A stretch of 37,974 nt of DNA. Source: an uncultured Bacteroidales bacterium. GTDB lineage: Bacteria; Bacteroidota; Bacteroidia; Bacteroidales; ML635J-15. Below the pieces are notes generated by a model that saw only the letters and a program-made list of their open reading frames with translations, searched no databases and was not told the DNA's origin. Position 1 is the stretch's first letter. The number at the start of each line of letters is the position of its first letter. A program made the translations under genes and the position numbers. Shown here one piece after another: positions 1 to 7,479 of this stretch. The stretch lies in NCBI GenBank assembly GCA_937982115.1, contig CALJNE010000076.1, forward strand, positions 1-37,974, in the 5' to 3' direction.

Positions 1-27
1 TCACATCGCAGCACCACTTTCCTCTTT

Positions 28-84
28 TACCTTTTCACTTTCACCTTTTACCTAATTTTTAACAACAAAATTTTGAATAAGAAC
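28..84. repeat. Short dispersed intergenic repeat
   Basis: CACCTTTTACCTAATTTT followed by TTAACAACAAAATTTTGAAT recurs in variant form near 22758-22800, with a partial copy near 22577-22597. All are in non-coding sequence. The nature of the element is unknown. Confidence 0.45.
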
Positions 85-136
85 CAATAATTAATCTTTT
101 GAGTTATCTTAGTTGGCTTTTGGACAAAATGAATTT

Positions 137-1729
137 TTAGCAATAATTTCCGAGTTGCATACAAATATGCTCTGCGAAGCCTGCTCCTGATTCAGAATAA
201 ATATCGTAAGCAAAATGCACTCCTAATCTTTTGAGCATATCTAATTCGTCTTCGTGAGTTGCTGCTGCAGCAATTTTTCCCGGATAACCGATTTCCTTAA
301 GCCTGTCTATTGCAATAAGATTAGCTTGAAAGTTACCCATACACAAAATAACCAATTTAACTTGAGCAGCATTATCGTGCTTTTCTTTTACTGAAATCCA
401 GAATTCAAGGTCTGTTGCGTCGTCATGTAATACTTCTCTACCTTCTTTTTGATGTTTTTCTACTTTTGTAAGGTCAAAATCTATTGCAAGAACCCTTTTG
501 CCATATTTCTTTTCGAGGTTATCATAAACAGATGTTCCCAGACGCCCCATACCAAAAACCAAAATTTCAGCATTTCCAATATCAAAAGTTTTATCATATT
601 CCAATCTGATTTTTGTTTCAAAATATTTTAGTTTATACCTCAAAAAAGAGAATAATTTATGTCCTTTTACATTAAGAGGAGTTGAAACCAAAAAAGAAAT
701 AGACAAGGCCAATGCTATAATAATCAACCAATCAGAACTTAAAAACCCTGTTGAAAAGGATACTGCAGCCACAATAAGTCCAAATTCACTATAGTTTGAC
801 AATGCAAGTGTTGAAAAAAATGCTGTCCGTGCTCTAACTTTAAATCTGGTAAAAATCAAAAAATCAACTATAACTTTAAAATTAATTAATAATGCAATAA
901 GAAAAGCAACCCATAAATGATTAAAATTGGGCATCCCAATTAATCCTATTTTTATAAAAAAACCAATAAGAAATAGGTCTTTAAAATTAATTAATTTTTC
1001 ATAAAGTTCATCACCTTCTTTTGTATTTGAAATAAGCAACCCAATAACCAATGCTCCCATATTGTGTCCTAATCCCATAAAATTAAAAATTTCCGGTCCA
1101 ATTACCAGACTTAGCAAAAATCCAAGTAAGATTAAAAGTTCTCCATGTCCAATAAATTTTAAAATTCGTATCAGTAGGACTCTTAAAAACAATAAAATCA
1201 ACGGTAAAGCTATAATATAAATACTTGGAGTTTCTCCGGTTATTAAAAACATGAATATTACTGCAAAAATATCCTGAAAAACGAGAACTCCCAAAGCCAA
1301 AACTCCATGATAGGAGTTTATTTCGCCAAAATCTTCAAATATTTTAACAGCAAAGACAGTACTCGAAAAACTTAAGGCAAATGCTAATATTAGTGCTGTT
1401 TTTATATTTAGATTTTCAAAAAATATCAACCCTAATCTGGAAAATAAAATAAAAGTTACACCAAAAAAAATTGTCAAAATTAGCATTTGAATGGTTGTAC
1501 CTGCCCAAATTTCTTTTCGAGCAAAAGTTTTTACTTTCAGTTTGAGCCCAATAGTGAAAAGCAAAAGATTTATTCCCAACTCAGATATGACTTCTAAAGT
1601 TTCCCCGGAGTTAAAACCGAAAGCAGAAAGCAGAAATCCTGCTCCTAAATATCCAACCATGGGCGGTAACTCTATAAATTTAGCTAATAATCCCAATATA
1701 AATGCTACCGCGAGAATAATAGGTTCCAT
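137..1729 (-). CDS. CPA2-family cation:proton antiporter with C-terminal TrkA-N (RCK) domain
   Basis: Probable inner-membrane monovalent cation/H+ antiporter of the KefB/KefC/CPA2 family, 530 aa. Residues 1-355 are a run of hydrophobic helices and include the family's charged membrane motif VFQDIF near 150-155. The cytosolic tail carries a Rossmann nucleotide-binding domain (GMGRLG at 393-398, acidic strand end around D417/D419) typical of TrkA-N/RCK regulatory modules that sense NAD(H) or ligands. KefC-type proteins are usually somewhat longer, so the TrkA-C part seems to be missing or very short. The start ATG overlaps the stop of the upstream folate dehydrogenase by one base (TAATG arrangement), so it is probably translationally coupled as the last gene of a three-gene minus-strand operon. 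The transported ion (K+ or Na+) cannot be told from sequence alone. Confidence 0.88.
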   Translation of the reverse strand: MEPIILAVAFILGLLAKFIELPPMVGYLGAGFLLSAFGFNSGETLEVISELGINLLLFTIGLKLKVKTFARKEIWAGTTIQMLILTIFFGVTFILFSRLGLIFFENLNIKTALILAFALSFSSTVFAVKIFEDFGEINSYHGVLALGVLVFQDIFAVIFMFLITGETPSIYIIALPLILLFLRVLLIRILKFIGHGELLILLGFLLSLVIGPEIFNFMGLGHNMGALVIGLLISNTKEGDELYEKLINFKDLFLIGFFIKIGLIGMPNFNHLWVAFLIALLINFKVIVDFLIFTRFKVRARTAFFSTLALSNYSEFGLIVAAVSFSTGFLSSDWLIIIALALSISFLVSTPLNVKGHKLFSFLRYKLKYFETKIRLEYDKTFDIGNAEILVFGMGRLGTSVYDNLEKKYGKRVLAIDFDLTKVEKHQKEGREVLHDDATDLEFWISVKEKHDNAAQVKLVILCMGNFQANLIAIDRLKEIGYPGKIAAAATHEDELDMLKRLGVHFAYDIYSESGAGFAEHICMQLGNYC

Positions 1730-2718
1730 TAAATTTTTCCTTTCATTTTCAATAATTCTTCTTCTGGTAATTTACTATTAATCAAATAGAAAAGATTTGA
1801 TACAAGTCTGTTTAGAGTCATATCGTTTATTCGATTACCTTTTTCGACTAAATCCCAACGAGGTGCAATTTTATAACATTTTTCAAAAACAGAAGGGTAA
1901 TCAAAATTTCCCTCAAAAGAAATATCAATAAGTATTGAATTTTCGGGCACATATTCTGTTGGGATTTTAAATTTTCCGGAAGGTACGGCGGAAATAACTA
2001 TGTCCGACAAAGAAACACTCTCTAAGGTTTTCTCAAATGGGGTATATTGATGACAAATTTGTACATAAGCATTTTCATTTAAAAGCATCAAGGCCAGAGA
2101 ACGACCAACTGCCAGAGAATCGTTTATTATTGTAACACGTTTACCTTCAAGATCAAAAGGATTTGTCGTAACATTTTCAGGATAAAAGCCTCTTTCTTTA
2201 TAAAAATCCTCAAAATCAATATAATATCTTTTAAAAATACTTAATATCCCTTTTGCAGTAGGTGGAATTACTAATTTTCTTAATTGCTCGGCATCACGAA
2301 ACTTTTCAAATTGAACCAAATATCCCAAATAAGAATAACTTAACCCTTCAACATCTTTATCCGGCGATACTAAATTCATAAAAACCGTATCTTTAATTCC
2401 ATAACCGGTTGGATACATTACTATTATTCCATGAACTTTATTATCTCTATTCAGATTATTAATACATTCCTCGAGGCTTTTAGCATCGCTTACCGAATGT
2501 TGTTGAAACTTTACTCCAAGAGAATTGCAGAAATTACTGATACCCTTAGTATATGATATACAACCACCATCATTATTTGTTAAAACTACAGCAAGACAAG
2601 GATCAATATTATTTCGTTCATAAAAAAGTTTATTGCATTCAAAAGCAGGAACATCAAACTTTTCAATTAAATGCCTGATATTTAATATTTTTCTTTTTAA
2701 TTCTTCTTGTATAATCAT
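1729..2718 (-). CDS. folD: FolD-family methylenetetrahydrofolate dehydrogenase, MTD1-like (probably monofunctional)
   Basis: 329 aa protein of the FolD fold, acting on 5,10-methylene-tetrahydrofolate in one-carbon metabolism. Recognisable blocks are the N-terminal folate region with S55-Y56, KDVEG at 121-125, PPTAKG at 152-157, the Rossmann glycine/Ser region VGRS at 204-207, and ISAVPSGKFKIPTEY around 242-256. Bifunctional FolD enzymes have a YxxxK motif whose Lys is needed for cyclohydrolase activity. Here the equivalent position is I60, and DVDG has become DVEG. As I remember it, the yeast NAD-dependent monofunctional enzyme MTD1 shows the same features (no Lys, DVEG, a matching VPS..K.PTEY block). 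I therefore infer a dehydrogenase without cyclohydrolase activity, possibly NAD-linked. It lies 20 bp downstream of the phosphodiesterase gene and overlaps the antiporter by one base. Confidence 0.82.
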   Translation of the reverse strand: MIIQEELKRKILNIRHLIEKFDVPAFECNKLFYERNNIDPCLAVVLTNNDGGCISYTKGISNFCNSLGVKFQQHSVSDAKSLEECINNLNRDNKVHGIIVMYPTGYGIKDTVFMNLVSPDKDVEGLSYSYLGYLVQFEKFRDAEQLRKLVIPPTAKGILSIFKRYYIDFEDFYKERGFYPENVTTNPFDLEGKRVTIINDSLAVGRSLALMLLNENAYVQICHQYTPFEKTLESVSLSDIVISAVPSGKFKIPTEYVPENSILIDISFEGNFDYPSVFEKCYKIAPRWDLVEKGNRINDMTLNRLVSNLFYLINSKLPEEELLKMKGKI

Positions 2719-2738
2719 AAAATTTTATTTTTCGATTA

Positions 2739-3227
2739 CTACCTTTTTCTTTCAAAAACCTGTATATTTTTTATTTCGCCAGAAATTATTTCAAATTTTA
2801 CTGCAGTAACAAATTTATGCCAACCTTTATTTCCAACTGCCCCCGGATTTATGTACAATAAATTATGCTTGTCATCATACATAATCTTCAAAATGTGAGA
2901 ATGCCCACAAACAAAAATATCCGGTTTCAGTTCTGTCAGTAAATTTCTAATGCCGGGAGCATATTTTCCGGGATATCCACCTATATGTGTAATCAAAATT
3001 TTTTTACCTTCAACCTCAAAAAACAAATTTTCTTTACATCTAAGCCGGATTTTGTAATCATCAATATTGCCATAAACTGCTCTTAAAGGTTTCCAGTTTT
3101 CTAACTTTTCAAAAAGTTCTACAGAACCTATATCTCCGGCATGCCAGATTTCATCAGCATCGCCGCAAAATTCTATAATTCCGGCTTCCAAATAAGAATG
3201 AGTATCAGAAATTACACATATTTTCAT
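2739..3227 (-). CDS. YfcE/MJ0936-type metallophosphoesterase
   Basis: 162 aa single-domain calcineurin-like phosphoesterase of the YfcE/MJ0936 group, probably a cytosolic Mn-dependent phosphodiesterase of unknown natural substrate. All metal-binding blocks are visible: D8-x-H10 (SDTH), G31-D32, G53-N54, H81 in ITHIGG, and G108-H109-S-H111. The length matches the family (about 155-185 aa) and there is no signal peptide. It is the first gene of the minus-strand operon with the folate dehydrogenase and the antiporter; no functional link between the three is obvious. A TAATTTTG box sits only a few bases upstream of the ATG, so the leader may be very short. Confidence 0.9.
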   Translation of the reverse strand: MKICVISDTHSYLEAGIIEFCGDADEIWHAGDIGSVELFEKLENWKPLRAVYGNIDDYKIRLRCKENLFFEVEGKKILITHIGGYPGKYAPGIRNLLTELKPDIFVCGHSHILKIMYDDKHNLLYINPGAVGNKGWHKFVTAVKFEIISGEIKNIQVFERKR

Positions 3228-3349
3228 ATTTCAAAATTAAAAAATCTTTAAGAAAAACATAACTATTTTTATGTATTCCGAATTTTTCATTCGAAAAAAA
3301 CATTTTTGTTAAATTTTTTTTAAAACTATGTAATATAAATTTTTTTATT

Positions 3350-3357
3350 TATCTTTG
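3350..3357 (+). promoter_or_regulatory. Bacteroidetes -7 box for the Ca2+ ATPase gene
   Basis: TATCTTTG matches the Bacteroidetes TAnnTTTG consensus and lies 28 bp before the ATG at 3386, in a very AT-rich intergenic stretch. A clear -33 TTG is not present at 19 bp spacing (ATG is found there), so the promoter may be moderate in strength. Confidence 0.55.
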
Positions 3358-3385
3358 ACCAAACGTTCAGTCAATAAATTATTTT

Positions 3386-6265
3386 ATGAAAACAATTGAT
3401 TATCAAGGATTAAACGAACAGGAAGTTCTCGAAAACAGAAAAAAATTTGGAGAAAATATTCTTAGTCCCCCAAAAAGAAAATCTGCTTTTAGCCTATTTT
3501 TAGAAAAATTTGACGATCCGGTTATAAAAATTTTAATCATTGCAGCAATTATTTCACTTGGGATAGGATTTTTTCATGATGATTTTACGGAAGCAATCGG
3601 TATAATAATAGCAATTATATTGGCCACCGGCATAGGTTTTTGGTTCGAATACGATGCTCGTAAAAAATTTGATATTTTAAATCTTGTAAATGACGAAACT
3701 CCGGTAAAAGTTATAAGAAATAACAGAATTACTGAAGTTCCAAAAAAGGATGTAGTTGTTGGTGACATTGTTATTTTAAATACAGGAGACGAAGTCCCGG
3801 CAGACGGTGAAATTTTAGATTCAGTAAATCTTAGTGTTAATGAGTCTTCGCTTACAGGAGAAATGATGGTTGAAAAATCTGCTGATCCACAAAAAGTAAC
3901 TCACGAGAGCACGTACCCGGCTAATAAACTTTTTAAAGGCTGCACAGTTATTGATGGTAATGCAGTAATGAAAGTAACAGCTGTTGGTGACAATACTGAA
4001 TATGGCAAACTTGCTTTTAAGTCCGGTGAGGAAACCGAAACAAAAACCCCACTTAACGAACAACTTGACAAACTTGCAAAATTGATTGGTTTTGTTGGAT
4101 TTAGTTTTTCTGTTTTTGTTTTTATTGTACTTTTCGCAAAAAATCTCATAATAGGTAACCTACAGTTATCATTTTCTCAATTATACCTTGTATTATCAAT
4201 ATTTCTTGTTTTAACAATATTTCTTTCAAAAATATGGGTGCCAATACTCTATGACGGATTAAAAATTATATTGAAAAGAGATTTTTCTCATAAATTTATT
4301 GAACATCCTTTATCAATCAAAAGAGTTACAATTGTCGGGGTTCTTATACTCCTGTTTCTAACCATAACAGGTTACATAATTGGAGTAAATCCACTTGATT
4401 CGGACAGCTGGATCAACCTTGATCAAGCCTCAATGTTTCTGGAGTATTTCATGATTTCAGTTACAATTGTTGTGGTAAGTATTCCCGAAGGTTTGCCGAT
4501 GAGCGTTACTTTAAGTCTTGCATTAAGTATGAGACGAATGTTAAAATCAAAAAATCTGGTTCGAAAGATGCATGCTACCGAAACTATGGGAGCAGTAACC
4601 GTAATTTGTACCGACAAAACCGGAACACTTACGAAAAATGAGATGAACGTTTTTGATATTCAATTTTTTTCAACCAACTCTGTAAGAAACAATTCCGAAC
4701 AATCAAAAATAATCATTGAAAGCATGGCTGTTAATTCAACAGCAAATCTCGATTTTTCCGAAAAAATCTCTAAACCTATCGGGAATCCGACAGAATCAGC
4801 TTTGTTAAAATTCTTATTCGACAACGGCATCAATTATCTTGATGTTCGTAAAAAAACTGAAATATTAGATCAATTAAGTTTCTCAACTGAGCGAAAATAC
4901 ATGGCTACTCTGGCATATTCCGAAGCACTTAACAAAAAAATACTATACGTAAAAGGAGCTCCGGAAATAGTTCTGGGACTATCAACAAAAGTTTTAACTT
5001 CCGATAATACCGAGCCTGTTTCTAATTTTGAAAGTACGATCAAAGAAAACATGCTTCGTTTTCAAAATAAAGGTATGAGAACTCTCGGATTTGCCTACAA
5101 GATTATTGAAGACGATTCCCCGGTGTTTTCAAATTCTGGTTTAGTTTGTAATGACCTAACATACCTCGGCTTAGTCGCTATTTCTGACCCGGTTCGCGAA
5201 GATGTTTCGCAAGCTATTACCGATTGCATAAGTGCAGGGGTAAAAGTAATTATGGTAACCGGTGATATCGAAGGAACTGCTAAAGAAATCGCTCGTCAGT
5301 CAGGAATAATAAATTCTCTTAATAAAAATGAATTAGTTCTTTCAGGTAAAGAGTTTGAATCTATGTCTGACGAAGAAATAATTAATATACTTCCAAACCT
5401 AAAAATATTATGCAGAGCAAAACCGGGCGATAAACAAAGATTAGTAAACTTATTACAAAGAACAGGAGAAATTGTAGCTGTTACAGGAGACGGCACAAAT
5501 GATGCTCCGGCTCTTAACCATGCCCATGTAGGACTTGCAATGGGAAGCGGTACTGCTGTAGCTAAAGAAGCCGGCGATATAGTAATTATGGACGATTCTT
5601 TTTCGACAATTGTTTCCGCAATTATGTGGGGACGATCACTTTATAAAAACATACAAAAATTTCTGGTTTTTCAACTTATAATTAATTTTACTGCACTGAT
5701 AATTGTTTTATTTGGTTCTATTTTAGGCCATGAAATTCCTCTCACAGTTACTCAAATGCTCTGGATAAATATCATAATGGACACGTTCGCAGCGGCAGCT
5801 CTTGCCTCTCTCCCTCCGGACAAAAAGGTATTACAAGAAAAACCAAGAAAAAATTCAGATTTTATCATTACAAAAAAAATGAAAAATGCAATCATGGGAT
5901 GGGGAAGTTTTTTTGTTATAACTCTGTTTACTCTGCATCATCTTTTAAAAGATAATTTTGGAGACATAAGTCTATACAATTTGACAATTTTCTTTACTGT
6001 ATTTGTTATGATGCAATTCTGGAACTTGTTTAATGTCAAATCATTTGGAATTAATAGGTCTGCATTCTACCAGCTTTCAAAATCAAAAGCCTTCCTTCTG
6101 GTTGCTACATTAATTATAGTAGGGCAAATAATAATTGTAGAATTTGGAGGAGCAGCATTCAGAACTGTTCCATTAAGTTTCGAAGATTTAATAATTATAA
6201 TTCTTTCCACATCTCCGATTTTACTGATTCCTGAGCTGGTAAAACTGATTTCACCAGGAAAATAA
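3386..6265 (+). CDS. PMCA-type calcium-translocating P-type ATPase
   Basis: 959 aa P2-type ATPase that would pump Ca2+ out of the cytosol. Motifs in order: N-terminal cation ATPase domain, actuator loop TGE at 157-159, membrane helix 4 motif IPEGLP at 366-371 (the PEGLP form is typical of Ca2+ pumps), phosphorylation site DKTGTLTKNE with D410, nucleotide-binding KGAPE, hinge GDGTNDAP at about 701-708, and a hydrophobic C-terminal set of helices. Between helix 3 and PEGLP there are roughly 100 residues (about 250-350) containing extra hydrophobic segments and a basic loop, more than a plain PMCA core needs. The gene stands alone between divergent and convergent neighbours, with its own promoter-like box. 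No calmodulin-like tail is visible. Confidence 0.92.
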   Translation: MKTIDYQGLNEQEVLENRKKFGENILSPPKRKSAFSLFLEKFDDPVIKILIIAAIISLGIGFFHDDFTEAIGIIIAIILATGIGFWFEYDARKKFDILNLVNDETPVKVIRNNRITEVPKKDVVVGDIVILNTGDEVPADGEILDSVNLSVNESSLTGEMMVEKSADPQKVTHESTYPANKLFKGCTVIDGNAVMKVTAVGDNTEYGKLAFKSGEETETKTPLNEQLDKLAKLIGFVGFSFSVFVFIVLFAKNLIIGNLQLSFSQLYLVLSIFLVLTIFLSKIWVPILYDGLKIILKRDFSHKFIEHPLSIKRVTIVGVLILLFLTITGYIIGVNPLDSDSWINLDQASMFLEYFMISVTIVVVSIPEGLPMSVTLSLALSMRRMLKSKNLVRKMHATETMGAVTVICTDKTGTLTKNEMNVFDIQFFSTNSVRNNSEQSKIIIESMAVNSTANLDFSEKISKPIGNPTESALLKFLFDNGINYLDVRKKTEILDQLSFSTERKYMATLAYSEALNKKILYVKGAPEIVLGLSTKVLTSDNTEPVSNFESTIKENMLRFQNKGMRTLGFAYKIIEDDSPVFSNSGLVCNDLTYLGLVAISDPVREDVSQAITDCISAGVKVIMVTGDIEGTAKEIARQSGIINSLNKNELVLSGKEFESMSDEEIINILPNLKILCRAKPGDKQRLVNLLQRTGEIVAVTGDGTNDAPALNHAHVGLAMGSGTAVAKEAGDIVIMDDSFSTIVSAIMWGRSLYKNIQKFLVFQLIINFTALIIVLFGSILGHEIPLTVTQMLWINIIMDTFAAAALASLPPDKKVLQEKPRKNSDFIITKKMKNAIMGWGSFFVITLFTLHHLLKDNFGDISLYNLTIFFTVFVMMQFWNLFNVKSFGINRSAFYQLSKSKAFLLVATLIIVGQIIIVEFGGAAFRTVPLSFEDLIIIILSTSPILLIPELVKLISPGK

Positions 6266-6339
6266 CTGCTGATAATCAATAATTTAAATAGATATAAAGG
6301 GGCTTAAAGCAAATTAATTGAAAAAAATAAAAAATATTT

Positions 6340-6369
6340 TTGGTATTTAAAAAAAACTATATATCTTTG
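6340..6369 (+). promoter_or_regulatory. tRNA-Val promoter
   Basis: TTG at 6340-6342 and TATCTTTG at 6362-6369 are separated by 19 bp, the spacing expected for Bacteroidetes housekeeping sigma promoters. The -7 box ends 13 bp before the mature tRNA 5' end. Confidence 0.75.
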
Positions 6370-6381
6370 CATCGCTTTTAA

Positions 6382-6830
<449 letters not shown>

Positions 6831-6846
<16 letters not shown>

Positions 6847-6886
6847 CATATAAGGGTTTCAGTTATGAAGCCCTATTTTTTTATCT
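6831..6886 (+). repeat. 56 bp direct repeat, right copy
   Basis: Second copy of the tRNA-Val 3' end and terminator (see 6442-6497). The terminator hairpin here is 6853-6874 followed by A and seven Ts. On the minus strand its T-run encodes the last codons and stop of the TonB-C-like gene. Confidence 0.92.
6853..6882 (+). terminator. Duplicated tRNA-Val terminator
   Basis: Same 8 bp stem AGGGTTTC/GAAGCCCT and loop AGTTAT as the original, with a seven-T run. It could end any transcript of the nuclease ORF. Because of its symmetry it may also affect the convergent minus-strand gene that ends inside it. Confidence 0.8.
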
Positions 6887-7283
6887 TTGAATTTATTCCA
6901 ACTCTAATTGGGATGTTAAGCATCATATTCATTTTAACGGGATTAGTTTCTGCTAAAGCCGGAATAAATTTCAGTTCGGAAAGAACTCGCTTAAACTCTT
7001 CGTCAATTCCATATCCTAAACCACTGATTATATAAATACCACTAACCGTGCTGTCTGGCAAAACATCAAAACTAACCATAATTTCTCCATCAACTTTTGC
7101 ATCAACAGCTTCTTGGGTAAATTCCATCAATGACCAGATGTCACTAACCAACTTCATCATCCCTCCGGGATATTCAGCTTCGCGGGTATAGTTAACATGC
7201 ATATTCTGAGGGTCACTGAAATCCTGTCCAAATAACGAAAATGTAAAAAATACTATTACGAATAATAAATTGAGCTTCTTCAT
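6873..7283 (-). CDS. Secreted protein with TonB C-terminal-like domain
   Basis: 136 aa. Residues 1-19 form a signal peptide (MKKLNLLFVIVFFTFSLFGQ). After it, YPGG near 38-41, VDGEIMVSFDVLPDST, a GYGIDEEF helix and LKFIPA fit the TonB_C-like fold that many small Bacteroidetes periplasmic proteins carry. The N-terminal membrane anchor and proline-rich linker of a true TonB are absent, so energy transduction is unlikely and the role is unknown. The final codons (AAA AAA TAG) lie in the T-run of the duplicated tRNA-Val terminator, and the stop depends on a base that differs between the two terminator copies. The C-terminus may therefore have been reshaped by the cassette. TAAATTTG at 7301-7308 (minus strand) could be its -7 box. 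Confidence 0.72.
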   Translation of the reverse strand: MKKLNLLFVIVFFTFSLFGQDFSDPQNMHVNYTREAEYPGGMMKLVSDIWSLMEFTQEAVDAKVDGEIMVSFDVLPDSTVSGIYIISGLGYGIDEEFKRVLSELKFIPALAETNPVKMNMMLNIPIRVGINSKIKK

Positions 7284-7455
7284 AATCCTTTATTTTACAA
7301 CAAATTTAATCAATTTTTACAAAATATCGTTAATAAGCACATTTTAAATTTTATTTTACCATCAAAAATAAATTCACCCAACTGATAACAAATATTAAGC
7401 CTCTTAAATCAAATAATGATTAATACAGAAATACTATTCATTAAGCTCAATTTTG

Positions 7456-7463
7456 TATCTTTG
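7456..7463 (+). promoter_or_regulatory. -7 box for mutS2 operon
   Basis: TATCTTTG fits TAnnTTTG and ends 16 bp before the TTG start, implying a leader of about 10 nt. No convincing -33 box is seen at 19 bp. Confidence 0.6.
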
Positions 7464-7479
7464 CAAAAAATTTTAAAAA

